Part shown: positions 47,578 to 57,289 of the stretch, piece by piece | Layout: every line of letters starts with the position of its first letter | How positions within the stretch are numbered: position 1 is the stretch's first letter | Origin: Lachnospiraceae bacterium | Lineage (GTDB): Bacteria > Bacillota > Clostridia > Lachnospirales > Lachnospiraceae | Direction: 5' to 3' | Assembly: GCA_022791635.1 (NCBI GenBank) | Contig: JAAVZL010000004.1 | Span: forward strand, 24,864-88,863 | DNA length: 64,000 nt | Made by a program: the position numbers and the translations under genes | Notes under the pieces: generated by a model | Told to the model about the DNA's origin: nothing | What the model saw: the letters and a program-made list of their open reading frames with translations, nothing else | Databases searched by the model: none

Positions 47578-48402
47578 ATGTCAGAAAGAGAATGCAACAA
47601 CAGCAGCTGTGACAAGTCCAGCTGCGAGGGCTGCCCCAGCAGACAGCAGCCTGCAAGCTTCCGGGTGGAGGCCAACGAGTACAGCTGTATCCGCCGGGTG
47701 ATCGGTGTGGTCAGCGGCAAGGGTGGTGTGGGTAAGTCCATGGTAACGGCGTCCCTGGCCAATCAGCTTGCGGCTAAGGGGTACAAGGTGGGAATTCTGG
47801 ATGCGGATATTACGGGGCCGTCTATTCCTAAGATGTATGGAGTTCATGGTCCGGCTGAGGCTACGGATGACGGGGGGATTACTCCCTGCTACACGGAAAA
47901 CGGGATTGCTCTTATGTCGATTAATCTGCTGCTTCCCGATGAGACGGCTCCGGTTATCTGGAGGGGGCCTATTATTGCGAATGTGGTGAAGCAGTTTTGG
48001 ACGGATGTGATCTGGGGGGATCTGGATTATCTTCTGGTGGATATGCCGCCGGGAACTGGGGATGTGCCGCTTACGGTGTTTCAGTCTCTTCCGGTGAATG
48101 AGATTATTATGGTTACTTCGCCTCAGGATCTGGTGCAGTTGATTGTGAAGAAGGCTCTTTCGATGGCGGAGCAGATGAAGATTCCGGTGAAGGGGATTAT
48201 TGAGAATTATTCCTATTTTAAGTGTCCGGATTGTGGTAAAGAAATTGAGATCTTTGGAAAGAGCCATATTGATGAGGAGGCGGAGAAGCTGGGACTTAAG
48301 GTTTTGGGGAAGATGCCTGTGGATCCGGCATTGGCGGAGGCTTCGGATAAAGGGGAGTTCCATGAGGTGAGGAATCCTTATTTTGATGTGAAGTTTGAGT
48401 GA
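47578..48402 (+). CDS. Mrp/NBP35 family P-loop ATPase (Fe-S carrier)
   Basis: GVVSGKGGVGKSMVTASLANQLAAKGYKVGILDADITGPSIPKMYG; FKCPDCGKEIEIFG. Confidence 0.95.
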   Translation: MSERECNNSSCDKSSCEGCPSRQQPASFRVEANEYSCIRRVIGVVSGKGGVGKSMVTASLANQLAAKGYKVGILDADITGPSIPKMYGVHGPAEATDDGGITPCYTENGIALMSINLLLPDETAPVIWRGPIIANVVKQFWTDVIWGDLDYLLVDMPPGTGDVPLTVFQSLPVNEIIMVTSPQDLVQLIVKKALSMAEQMKIPVKGIIENYSYFKCPDCGKEIEIFGKSHIDEEAEKLGLKVLGKMPVDPALAEASDKGEFHEVRNPYFDVKFE

Positions 48403-48420
48403 ATTAGCTCCACGCTGTGT

Positions 48421-48633
48421 GGGCCGGCCGCGAAAGAAGGCAGCAGCCTTTCCATATCCTGTGTTCGGACGGTTCACGTACACGCTGTATGCTCTGTACG
48501 GACATTACCTTGGGGTGCTTTTGAATAAGTGGCAGAGCTCTGGGGTAATATCCGTCCATATCATACAGCGTGTGCGTGAACAGCCGGACACCGGATATCG
48601 GAAAAGGCTGCTGCCTTCTTTCGCGGCCGGTCC
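48421..48633. repeat. Giant inverted-repeat family, copy 2
   Basis: Outer arms GGGCCGGCCGCGAAAGAAGGCAGCAGCC / GGCTGCTGCCTTCTTTCGCGGCCGGTCC; core CATATCCTGTGTTCGGACGGTTCACGTACAC... / ...GTGCGTGAACAGCCGGACACCGGATATCGG. Confidence 0.9.
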
Positions 48634-48735
48634 GGTTTACGGTTTTGGGGGAGGAGATTAGGTGTGATTTTTTCGTTGCCAAATGGGTTTGATTGGTGTA
48701 TAGTAGAAAGAAAATTTTACTTGGGGGTGTGTTAG

Positions 48736-50007
48736 ATGGAAAAGACGATGGGGCAAAAGCTGATATTGGGAGTTCAGCATGTTCTGGCAATGTTTGGGGC
48801 GACGGTGCTTGTGCCGGCATTGACGGGGCTGAATACTTCGATCACTCTTTTTTGTGCAGGGCTTGGTACTCTTTTATTCCATTGGATTACAAAGAGGAAG
48901 GTACCTGTTTTTTTAGGCTCAAGTTTTGCTTTTATTGGGGGGATTTGTGCCATTCTGGGGGATTCCCGGATGGGGGATGCGGATTATCTGGAGAGGCTGG
49001 CTTCTGTGAAGGGTGCTTTGATTGTGGCGGGGCTGGTGTATGCGGTGTTTGCGGCGCTGATTAAGCTTGTGGGGTATGAGAAGGTGAATAGGCTGCTGCC
49101 GCCTATTGTGACGGGGCCGATTATTATTGTGATTGGACTGCGGCTTTCGGGCTCGGCTATCAGCTCTGCTTTTTACTGGCAGGGGGAGTTCAGCATGAAG
49201 GCGGTTTTGGTGACCCTTGCGGTTTTGGCTACGGTGATTTGTATTTCCGTATTTGCGAAGGGGATTTATAATCTGATGCCGATTCTCTTTGCCATTGTGG
49301 TGGGATATCTGGTGTGCGTGCCGATGGGGTTCATTGATATGACGCCTATGAGGGAGGCTCATGCGCTTTCTTTCCTGGATCAGAATATTATGGATCAGGT
49401 GCTGTGCCTGCCTGCTTTTCGGGCGGATGCGATTCTGGCCATTGCACCTATTGCTCTTGTTACGCTGATTGAGCATGTGGGGGATATTACCACCAACAGT
49501 GCGGTGGTTGGAAAGAATTTTATGATGGATCCCGGGATTCACCGGACGATTTTGGGAGACGGGATTGCTACGGCGGTGGCGGGGCTTCTTGGGGGGCCGG
49601 CCAATACGACGTATGGGGAGAATACGGGGGTGCTGGCGGTGACGAAGAATTATGATCCGGCAGTGATTCGGATTGCGGCGGTGTTTGCCATTGTGCTGGG
49701 GCTGTTTGGAAAGATTGGCGGAATTATCACCAGTATTCCGGGGCCGGTGACCGGCGGAATCAGCATTGTGCTTTATGGTATGATTTCCTCTGTGGGTGTG
49801 CGGATTCTGATTAATTCCCGCTTGAATTTCGGCAACAGCCGGAATTTGATGATTGCGGCTCTGATTTTTGTTCTGGGAATTGGATGTGACAGTATTCCAG
49901 TAACCGGGACTGTGACCATTTCCGGCTTGGCCCTGGCGGCTGTGGTGGGAATGCTTTTGGCAGCCATTCTTCCGGTGGGTGAGGATGATGTGATTGAGGG
50001 GGAGTAG
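48736..50007 (+). CDS. uraA: Uracil/xanthine permease (NCS2 family)
   Basis: LGVQHVLAMFGATVLVPALTGLNTSITLFCAGLGTLLFHWITKRKVPVFLGSSFAFIG. Confidence 0.94.
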   Translation: MEKTMGQKLILGVQHVLAMFGATVLVPALTGLNTSITLFCAGLGTLLFHWITKRKVPVFLGSSFAFIGGICAILGDSRMGDADYLERLASVKGALIVAGLVYAVFAALIKLVGYEKVNRLLPPIVTGPIIIVIGLRLSGSAISSAFYWQGEFSMKAVLVTLAVLATVICISVFAKGIYNLMPILFAIVVGYLVCVPMGFIDMTPMREAHALSFLDQNIMDQVLCLPAFRADAILAIAPIALVTLIEHVGDITTNSAVVGKNFMMDPGIHRTILGDGIATAVAGLLGGPANTTYGENTGVLAVTKNYDPAVIRIAAVFAIVLGLFGKIGGIITSIPGPVTGGISIVLYGMISSVGVRILINSRLNFGNSRNLMIAALIFVLGIGCDSIPVTGTVTISGLALAAVVGMLLAAILPVGEDDVIEGE

Positions 50008-50022
50008 ACTTCAAAAGGAGTG

Positions 50023-50075
50023 AATAGAGACAGAAAGAGGGGGCGGATTATCCGATCCCTCTTTCTGTCTCTATT
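50023..50075. terminator. Terminator hairpin downstream of uraA
   Basis: AATAGAGACAGAAAGAGGG / CCCTCTTTCTGTCTCTATT, 19-bp perfect stem. Confidence 0.75.
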
Positions 50076-50238
50076 ATACTGCAAAAATCGCAAAAATTCA
50101 AGACTGGTAAGGAAATCCGGGAGGTGCTATACTCATTTTTACGCGGAAATTCAGTATATTCCATCAAAAGTTAAGTTAAGCCTTCGTAAGCTTTTCAGGG
50201 CTTAACTTCATGACGTTGAGATTAAGGGAGGCGATTGT

Positions 50239-50766
50239 TTGGAGAAGGATTGGATGGTGCTGATGCAGCAGAAGAATCAGCTGGCCAAGGTGATGGAAAC
50301 AAACCGGATGACGGCCAGGTATGGGCTTACGCTGACCGAGCAGGATGCGAAGCTTCTTGTAGAGGAGCGATCTAGGGTTTTGCGGGAGGAGCGGAGGGTG
50401 GAGTTTGGTCCCGGTATTTTGCCAAGGATCATTGAGGAGTTCTGTGATTCCGATTTTATTGATCAGAATCAATATGTGGATACGCTGATACGCCTGCAGG
50501 AGATTTTTTATCTCTATAAGAATGAAATGCAGGATGAGATTACCGACGATGAGCTTCTGCACTTTATGCGGGAGCAGTTTGAGGAGGTGTGCTTTGGGGA
50601 CCTGGGGTATCTGGAGGGGACCTGCCTGCGGATTTTTGCGGAGGCTATCCGGGCGGGGTATCGGGGGTATCAGGCCTCCCAGGGCTATGGAGAATATTCC
50701 GGATTCGACGAGGTAAAGCGGTGGGATCGGGAGCTGTATTTTAAGGCATTGCAGGATTTGTTTTAA
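50239..50766 (+). CDS. Uncharacterised Firmicutes protein (possibly DUF6323-like)
   Basis: Good ORF with RBS, operon-like with next gene; TTG start; family name from memory only. Confidence 0.6.
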   Translation: MEKDWMVLMQQKNQLAKVMETNRMTARYGLTLTEQDAKLLVEERSRVLREERRVEFGPGILPRIIEEFCDSDFIDQNQYVDTLIRLQEIFYLYKNEMQDEITDDELLHFMREQFEEVCFGDLGYLEGTCLRIFAEAIRAGYRGYQASQGYGEYSGFDEVKRWDRELYFKALQDLF

Positions 50767-50780
50767 ATGGAGGGTTTGGC

Positions 50781-51368
50781 ATGAATGACAGGATGGAGGA
50801 GCTGCTGCCCATCGTAGGGCGGCTGGCCAGAAGGTACACCGGTATGGACAGCACATCAATTTCCTATGAGAAGGCCCAGCAGCTGATGGAGGCGGTGCTG
50901 TATTGTATTCGGGAAGCTGAGCTTGCGTCTCCCAATGGGGTGGCTTCGCGGGAGACGCCGCCGGGAGAGCTTTATGAGGCGGGAAAGGCAGCCGTGGAGA
51001 GGAAGGTAAAAAAGGCTTTGGAGCTTTATCATCAGCTTTTGCCGGACTTCTGTGACTATGGGAATCCGTATTTGTCAGATACTTTTTTTAAGGGTATCCC
51101 TTTGTTTTTTCAATGGTACGACCTGGAATTTGAGCCTCAGAGCACTGTGATAACTTTGGACTATCCGGTTTTAAAGGATTTGTCTTCCTATAGCGGGATA
51201 GACAGAATTTATGAATTTCTGGTTTGCATTGCTCAGGAGCAGAGGTTTCTTGGGACTTTTCCGGAGGGCTATGTAGAAGGGCTTCTGCGCTCCTGCTACA
51301 GGGATGCCGAAGATATGACGGACAATCTCTGCGAGAGAGTAAAGTCTCTAATGGCAAAGCGGGAGTAG
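50781..51368 (+). CDS. Uncharacterised Firmicutes protein (possibly DUF6179-like)
   Basis: 15 bp downstream of previous ORF, RBS ggagg; family name from memory only. Confidence 0.6.
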   Translation: MNDRMEELLPIVGRLARRYTGMDSTSISYEKAQQLMEAVLYCIREAELASPNGVASRETPPGELYEAGKAAVERKVKKALELYHQLLPDFCDYGNPYLSDTFFKGIPLFFQWYDLEFEPQSTVITLDYPVLKDLSSYSGIDRIYEFLVCIAQEQRFLGTFPEGYVEGLLRSCYRDAEDMTDNLCERVKSLMAKRE

Positions 51369-51377
51369 CCAAATAGC

Positions 51378-51610
51378 TACTGTACAGACGGGTGGCAGAG
51401 ACACAGGCAGAAAGACTTTTCCAATATCAGGTGTCCGGCTGTTCACGAACATGCTGTCTGATCTGGACGGACATTTCCTTAAAATAGAAAGGTCTTTTTC
51501 AAAACTTTAAGGGAATGTCCGTCCAAAGCAGACGGCGTGTTCGTGAACCGTCCGAACACCGATATGGAAAAGCCTTTCTGCCTGTGTTTCTGCCACCCGT
51601 CTGTACAGTA
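51378..51610. repeat. Giant inverted-repeat family, copy 3 (inverted core orientation)
   Basis: Outer arms TACTGTACAGACGGGTGGCAGAGACACAGGCAGAAAG / CTTTCTGCCTGTGTTTCTGCCACCCGTCTGTACAGTA; core GTGTCCGGCTGTTCACGAACA... / ...GTGTTCGTGAACCGTCCGAACACC. Confidence 0.9.
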
Positions 51611-51651
51611 ACCAAATACCCCGCGGGAATATAATTTTTTTTGTTTTGGAC

Positions 51652-51708
51652 TTGTATCTCTTGTTTGTTTGTGTTAAAATAAAACAAATGTTCGAGAACA
51701 AATGTTTG
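51652..51708 (+). promoter_or_regulatory. Promoter with two abutting LexA/DinR-like SOS boxes
   Basis: TTGTAT-17-TAAAAT (51652-51680); AAAACAAATGTTCG (51681-51694) and AGAACAAATGTTTG (51695-51708). Confidence 0.7.
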
Positions 51709-51730
51709 GAATTGAAGTGAGGGACAAGGG

Positions 51731-53050
51731 ATGCAGGTTCGGATATCGGAGCAGCTTTCGCTGATGGAGAAATTGAATATTTTGTCGGATGCGGCCAAAT
51801 ACGATGTGGCCTGCACCTCCAGCGGCATCAATCGGGGGAATACCGGGAAGGGAGTGGGAAATTGCGTGGAGGCAGGTATCTGTCACAGCTTTTCCGCAGA
51901 CGGACGCTGTATTTCCCTGCTGAAGATTCTTCTTACCAATGAGTGCATTTATAATTGCCGTTACTGCCTGAACCGCTCCTCCAATGATGTTCCCAGGGCG
52001 GCGTTTACTCCTCAGGAGATTTGTGATCTGGTGATGGGGTTTTACAGGCGGAACTATATTGAGGGCCTGTTTTTAAGCTCCGGCATTGTGAAGAGTCCCA
52101 GCTACACCATGGAGCTTCTGTATGCGACTCTCTTTAAGCTGCGCCATGAGTGTGGCTTTGGAGGCTATATTCATGTGAAGGCGATTCCGGGGGCGGATCC
52201 CCGGCTGATTGAAAGAACCGGCTATCTGGCGGACCGAATGAGTGTGAATCTGGAGCTTCCCACGGCGGAAGGGCTTAGAAGGCTTGCGCCCAACAAGTCT
52301 CGGACACGGATTCTCACCCCTATGCGCCAGGTTCAGAACCGTATGCAGGAGAATCAAAATGAGGTGGCTCTTTATAGAAATGCCCCCCGGTTTGTGCCTG
52401 CCGGTCAGTCCACGCAGATGATCATCGGAGCCACGCCGGAGAATGACTTTCAGATTGTGTCTGTGGCGGAATCCCTCTACCAGAGGTTTGCACTGAAGCG
52501 GGTGTTTTACTCTGCCTTTGTGCGGGTAAATGAAGACAGCCTCCTTCCGGCTCTGCCCGGAGGTCCGCCGCTTCTGCGAGAGCACCGTCTGTACCAGGCA
52601 GACTGGCTGCTGCGCTATTACGGCTTTCAGGCGTCGGAGCTGCTTTCCGAGGAGCGGCCTAACTTTAATGTGCTTTTGGATCCCAAGTGTGACTGGGCGC
52701 TGCGTCATCTGGAGAACTTTCCGGTAGAGATTAACCGGGCGGATTACGGGACGCTGCTGCGCGTTCCGGGGATTGGGGTGCGCTCTGCCCAGCGTATCGT
52801 GAAGGCCAGACGGCTGGGGAATCTGGACTTTCCGGATTTAAAGCGGATGGGGGTGGTGTTAAAAAGAGCCCTCTACTTTATTACCTGTCGGGGACGGACC
52901 ATGTATCCCATTCGGATTGAGGAGGATTATATTACCAGGAACCTTTTGAGTGTAAAGGAACGCCTGCCTCTGGGGCTTGACGGGCAGGTGACCTATCGTC
53001 AGCTGTCTCTCTTTGACGATATGAATGTTTCCCTGCCCCCCGGGGCTTAA
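51731..53050 (+). CDS. Putative DNA modification/repair radical SAM protein
   Basis: CIYNCRYCLNRSSNDV (CxxxCxxC), LFLSSGIVKSPSYTMELL, C-terminal HhH-like LLRVPGIGVRSAQRIVKARR. Confidence 0.88.
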   Translation: MQVRISEQLSLMEKLNILSDAAKYDVACTSSGINRGNTGKGVGNCVEAGICHSFSADGRCISLLKILLTNECIYNCRYCLNRSSNDVPRAAFTPQEICDLVMGFYRRNYIEGLFLSSGIVKSPSYTMELLYATLFKLRHECGFGGYIHVKAIPGADPRLIERTGYLADRMSVNLELPTAEGLRRLAPNKSRTRILTPMRQVQNRMQENQNEVALYRNAPRFVPAGQSTQMIIGATPENDFQIVSVAESLYQRFALKRVFYSAFVRVNEDSLLPALPGGPPLLREHRLYQADWLLRYYGFQASELLSEERPNFNVLLDPKCDWALRHLENFPVEINRADYGTLLRVPGIGVRSAQRIVKARRLGNLDFPDLKRMGVVLKRALYFITCRGRTMYPIRIEEDYITRNLLSVKERLPLGLDGQVTYRQLSLFDDMNVSLPPGA

Positions 53051-53085
53051 GTATTTGCAGACCGTGGATGTGGAAAGGAGCTTCT

Positions 53086-53853
53086 ATGACGATTTTCTGG
53101 TGTGAGGACAGCCTGGACGGGATCCTGACCGGGATTTACGATGCCTGGGACAGCCGTCTGGGTCATAGCAATGTAAGACTGAAAACAGATGCCCAGGATA
53201 CTCTGGAGCTCTTCTGTGAGAACCGTCAGGTGGAGACGGATATGGGGAAGGCGGAGAAGGTGCTGCGGACCATTCGGGAGAGGCTGGGGGAGGAGGCCTT
53301 TGAGGCTGTCTGCTATGCGGCGGCCTGTACGGACAGCGGCCGGGCGGACGCCATCTATCGGATGGTGGTTTTGGGGCTCCATATGAAGGATGGCCGTCAG
53401 GTGGTGAACTGCCTTCAGAATCCCGATGTTTCTCTGGTGATGCGTCTGCGCATTAAGGCTTGGCATGAGGCCCACCGCTTTCTTGGCTTTGTGCGCTTTG
53501 AAGAGCTGGAAAACGGTGTGCTTTACAGTGCCATAGAGCCGGCCTACGCAGTCCTTCCTCTTATGGCGCCTCATTTTGCAGATCGCTTTCGGCAGGAGAA
53601 CTGGGTGATTCACGACAAACGGCGGGGGCTTTTGGCTGTGCATCCTAAGGGTTCTTGCTGGGTTTTGGCAGATGCGGGGGAGCTTCATTTAAGCAGCTTA
53701 ACGCGCCGCTCCCCCAGGGAGGAGGAATTTAAAGAGCTCTGGAAGAGCTTTTGCAAAAGCATTGCCATTGGGGAGCGCACAAACCCCAGATGCCAGCAGG
53801 GGCTTTTGCCTCTGCGTTTCCGGGGCTGCATGACGGAGTTTCAGGAGATCTAG
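53086..53853 (+). CDS. TIGR03915-like putative DNA repair protein (partner of radical SAM protein)
   Basis: MTIFWCEDSLDGILTGIYDAWDSRLGHSNVRLKT; immediately follows radical SAM gene. Confidence 0.8.
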   Translation: MTIFWCEDSLDGILTGIYDAWDSRLGHSNVRLKTDAQDTLELFCENRQVETDMGKAEKVLRTIRERLGEEAFEAVCYAAACTDSGRADAIYRMVVLGLHMKDGRQVVNCLQNPDVSLVMRLRIKAWHEAHRFLGFVRFEELENGVLYSAIEPAYAVLPLMAPHFADRFRQENWVIHDKRRGLLAVHPKGSCWVLADAGELHLSSLTRRSPREEEFKELWKSFCKSIAIGERTNPRCQQGLLPLRFRGCMTEFQEI

Positions 53854-53967
53854 GAATCGTGATGTTTCAGGAAGCGGCAGGAATTCTTCTGTTCTAAAAA
53901 CTGCATTTCGGCGATATAATTTAATTAGTGCTTGCAAATGCTGTTTTGTCAGGAGGTAGACATAATC

Positions 53968-55224
53968 ATGAAGAAATTAGCGGCGCTGCTGTTTGGATGG
54001 GCGCTGATGCTGTCGCTGTCGGCCTGTGGTGAGGCCAGTGTGGAGGCGGGAAAGGTGCTGGGCTCCTCTGATATGACGGCTCCCTCGATTCCCCTTGAGG
54101 AGACAAAGAGCTATGAGATACTGGATCCCAGGCTTTTGCCGGAGGGCGGTGTTCGGGATGGGGTGGTCTATACAGCCTATGACGGGGTGGTGGAGCATCT
54201 GTTCTTTCATCCGGTGATTGCCTACCCTGAGCTTGCCTTTGACGGAGATGCCCAGGAGAAGGGGCTGGACGACTATATGGTGACGGTCGGCGAATTTAAG
54301 AAGATTCTGGAGAGCGTGTATGCCCATGATTATATTCTGGTAGACATAAATCATGTTTGGAGTGAGGAGAGGGACGAGGAGGGCCGGCCGGTGATGGTCC
54401 GCAATACCCTGTATCTTCCGGAGGGCAAGAAGCCCGTTATTTTTTCCTATGACGATACCAATTACTACCCCTATATGCTGGAAAACGGTTTTCCCTATAA
54501 GCTTGTCATAGACGAGGACGGAAAGCTTTCCTCCTACGGCCTTGATCCCGAGGGAAATGAGGTGATTTCCAGGGAGCTGGACGCCATCCCCATCCTGGAT
54601 CAATTTGTGGAGGAGCATCCGGATTTTTCGCCCTTTGGAGCAAAGGCCTGCCTAAGTCTCACAGGCTATGAGGGGATATTGGGATACCGTACACAGACGG
54701 CTTCCGACTGGAATGAGGAAAGGGAAGTGGTCCGGCAGGCGCAGCGGGAGGCGGTGAAGCCCATCATAGAAGAGCTAAAGCGAACGGGCTGGACCTTTGG
54801 AAGCCATACCTGGGGGCATATCCGTCTGGGGAGCAGCAGTATGGCCAAAATCGAAGCCGATACGAAGAGGTGGTTTGAGGAGGTGGGAAGCCTGGTGGGA
54901 GAGACTTCCATCCTTTTTTATCCCCATGGTGAGCGGCCGGACGGCAACGACTGGACCCGCACGGGGCCGGTATTCCGATATCTGCAGGAGCAGGGCTTCC
55001 GGGTATTCTGCTCCGTGGGCAGTGAGAGCTTCAGCTATCAGAAGGAGGATATCTGTGCCGTGATCTGCGATCGACTGCACCCGGACGGAGCGTCTTTGCG
55101 TAGCTCCAGAGAGGGGTATCTGAAGTTTTACGATGCCAGGGAGATTCTGGACATGAATGTCCGGCCGGATTATGGCGTAAGCTGGGAGGACGCCGGGATG
55201 AAAATGTCTGAAAACTTCTTTTGA
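53968..55224 (+). CDS. Polysaccharide deacetylase family lipoprotein
   Basis: Lipobox LSLSACGE; KPVIFSYDDTNYYPYML, GWTFGSHTWGH, ILFYPHGERP. Confidence 0.85.
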   Translation: MKKLAALLFGWALMLSLSACGEASVEAGKVLGSSDMTAPSIPLEETKSYEILDPRLLPEGGVRDGVVYTAYDGVVEHLFFHPVIAYPELAFDGDAQEKGLDDYMVTVGEFKKILESVYAHDYILVDINHVWSEERDEEGRPVMVRNTLYLPEGKKPVIFSYDDTNYYPYMLENGFPYKLVIDEDGKLSSYGLDPEGNEVISRELDAIPILDQFVEEHPDFSPFGAKACLSLTGYEGILGYRTQTASDWNEEREVVRQAQREAVKPIIEELKRTGWTFGSHTWGHIRLGSSSMAKIEADTKRWFEEVGSLVGETSILFYPHGERPDGNDWTRTGPVFRYLQEQGFRVFCSVGSESFSYQKEDICAVICDRLHPDGASLRSSREGYLKFYDAREILDMNVRPDYGVSWEDAGMKMSENFF

Positions 55225-55249
55225 CATGTCTCTGAAATCATAGTACACT
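55221..55249 (+). promoter_or_regulatory. hom promoter
   Basis: TTGACA, 17 bp, TACACT; overlaps stop codon of preceding gene. Confidence 0.55.
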
Positions 55250-55322
55250 TATAGGGTGGGATTTGGAAGCAGAGAGGGATGACCGGGCAGGATGCGGGCT
55301 TCCCGGAGACAGGAGAAAGATA

Positions 55323-56612
55323 ATGGGAGAGATTCCGGTAATAAAGGCCGCACTTTTGGGTGCGGGAACGGTGGGCGGAGGAGTCTATGAGATTCTTAGG
55401 CGACAAAGGGAAGAGATGCCCAGAAAGCTGGGCGCTTATGTGGAGATTACAAAGATTCTGGTGCGTGATAAGGGAAAGCAGCGTCCGGGTATGGATGCTG
55501 CTCTGTTTACAGAGGACTGGACAGACATTCTGGAGGACAAGGAGATCCGGATTGTCATAGAGCTGATGGGCGGCATAGAGCCGGCAAGGACATACCTTCT
55601 GGAGGCTTTCAAGGCCGGCAAGCATGTGGTGACGGCCAATAAGGATCTGCTGGCAGATCACGGAAAGGAGCTGTTCGATGGGGCTCAGGCTCACGGCTGT
55701 GATTTGATGTTTGAGGCGGCGGTGGCAGGGGGAATTCCCATTATCCGTCCCTTAAAGCAGTGTCTGGCGGCCAATCATATTACAGAGGTCATGGGAATTG
55801 TAAACGGAACCACCAATTACATTCTTACCCGTATGACACTGGATAAGATGGAGTTTTCCGATGCCCTGAAGCTGGCATCAAAGCTGGGATATGCGGAGGC
55901 GGATCCCACGGCAGATGTGGAAGGATATGACGCAGGCCGGAAGGTGGCGATTATGGCTTCTATTGCCTTTAATTCCCGGGTGACCTTTGCAGATGTATTT
56001 ACGGAGGGGATTACCAAGATCACGGCCGCAGACATTGCCTATGCGGACGAGCTGAATATGGTCATTAAGCTTCTGGGCGTGGCAAGGAATGCAGAGGACG
56101 GCATTGAGGCAGGGGTGTACCCGATGCTGATCCCAAAGACCCATCCCTTAGCTACGGTTCAGGACGCATTCAACGCCGTTTTTGTCCATGGGGATGCGGT
56201 GGATGACGCCATGTTTCTGGGACGCGGCGCCGGAAGATTTCCTACAGGCAGCGCTGTGGCGGGGGATGTTTTTGAGGTTGCCCGGAATATTCTGGCAGGC
56301 AGTACAGGCAGGCTTGGATGTACCTGCTACAAAGCTCTTCGGGTGAAGCCTGCGGATGAGACAAGCCACCGGTATTTTCTGCGTCTGCAGGTGGAGGATC
56401 GGCCCGGTGTTCTGGCGGGAATTGCCTCTGTGTTTGGCAATAACAATGTAAGCATTGCGCAGGTGATTCAGAAAAACAAGCATGGGGAGCTTGCCGAGCT
56501 TGCGGTTATCACGGAGCAGGTGCTGGAGCGCCATTTTAAGGACTCGCTTCTGGTGCTGGGCGAAATGTCTATGATCAAAGAAGTCTCTACGATTTTGCGG
56601 GTATATGCATAG
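55323..56612 (+). CDS. hom: Homoserine dehydrogenase with C-terminal ACT domain
   Basis: AALLGAGTVGGGVYEIL, GIVNGTTNYILTRM, GYAEADPTADVEGYDAGRKVAIMASIAF, ACT region RPGVLAGIASVFGNNNVSIAQVIQ. Confidence 0.96.
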   Translation: MGEIPVIKAALLGAGTVGGGVYEILRRQREEMPRKLGAYVEITKILVRDKGKQRPGMDAALFTEDWTDILEDKEIRIVIELMGGIEPARTYLLEAFKAGKHVVTANKDLLADHGKELFDGAQAHGCDLMFEAAVAGGIPIIRPLKQCLAANHITEVMGIVNGTTNYILTRMTLDKMEFSDALKLASKLGYAEADPTADVEGYDAGRKVAIMASIAFNSRVTFADVFTEGITKITAADIAYADELNMVIKLLGVARNAEDGIEAGVYPMLIPKTHPLATVQDAFNAVFVHGDAVDDAMFLGRGAGRFPTGSAVAGDVFEVARNILAGSTGRLGCTCYKALRVKPADETSHRYFLRLQVEDRPGVLAGIASVFGNNNVSIAQVIQKNKHGELAELAVITEQVLERHFKDSLLVLGEMSMIKEVSTILRVYA

Positions 56613-56640
56613 AGCTTTATCCCATTGGAGGGGAAATGAT

Positions 56641-57219
56641 ATGGAGAAGGCATTGACACGATTGGACTCGGCAATCATTTTTGCCACAAAGGCCCATTCC
56701 GGAACGACACGCAAGGGAACAAATGTGCCGTACATTGTTCATCCCATCGAGGCGGCAGCGATTGTGTCTACCATGACAGAGGATGAAGAGGTGATTGCGG
56801 CGGCCGTGCTGCATGATGTTCTGGAGGATACGGAGGCTACGGAGGATGATCTTCTGGCCCGCTTTGGCCGCAGGATCACAGAGCTGGTTATTGGGGAGAG
56901 TGAGGATAAGCGCAGAAATTTTCCGGCGGCTCTTACCTGGAGGGTCCGCAAGCAGGAGACGATCACCTTTTTGCAGACTGAGGCGGACAAGGATGCAAAG
57001 ATGCTGGCTTTGGCGGACAAGCTGTCCAATCTGCGGGCTATTCATCGGGATGTGTGCGTCATTGGGGATGCGGTGTGGGAGCGTTTTAATGTAAAGGACA
57101 AGAGCATGCACGAATGGATGTATCGTTCTATTGCAGAGGCTCTTAAGGACTTAGAGGAGTATCCCGCCTGGCAGGAGTATCAGACTTTGCTGCAACATGT
57201 ATTTGGGGGACAGGCTTGA
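56641..57219 (+). CDS. HD-domain SpoT/Mesh1-like phosphohydrolase
   Basis: HPIEAAAIVSTMTEDEEVIAAAVLHDVLEDTEATEDDL; no synthetase domain. Confidence 0.85.
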   Translation: MEKALTRLDSAIIFATKAHSGTTRKGTNVPYIVHPIEAAAIVSTMTEDEEVIAAAVLHDVLEDTEATEDDLLARFGRRITELVIGESEDKRRNFPAALTWRVRKQETITFLQTEADKDAKMLALADKLSNLRAIHRDVCVIGDAVWERFNVKDKSMHEWMYRSIAEALKDLEEYPAWQEYQTLLQHVFGGQA

Positions 57220-57289
57220 CAAATTTGCAAAAAAGGGATAATCTGCTACAGGAAATATAGTTGACAGCAGGAAGAAGAGGAGGAGCAGG

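Noticed and set aside
50239-51368. Toxin-antitoxin interpretation of the two uncharacterised ORFs
   Set aside because: Both proteins are too long and lack any known toxin or DNA-binding antitoxin motif.
56641-57219. Bifunctional RelA/SpoT
   Set aside because: Only the HD hydrolase region is present (193 aa); no synthetase, TGS or ACT domains.
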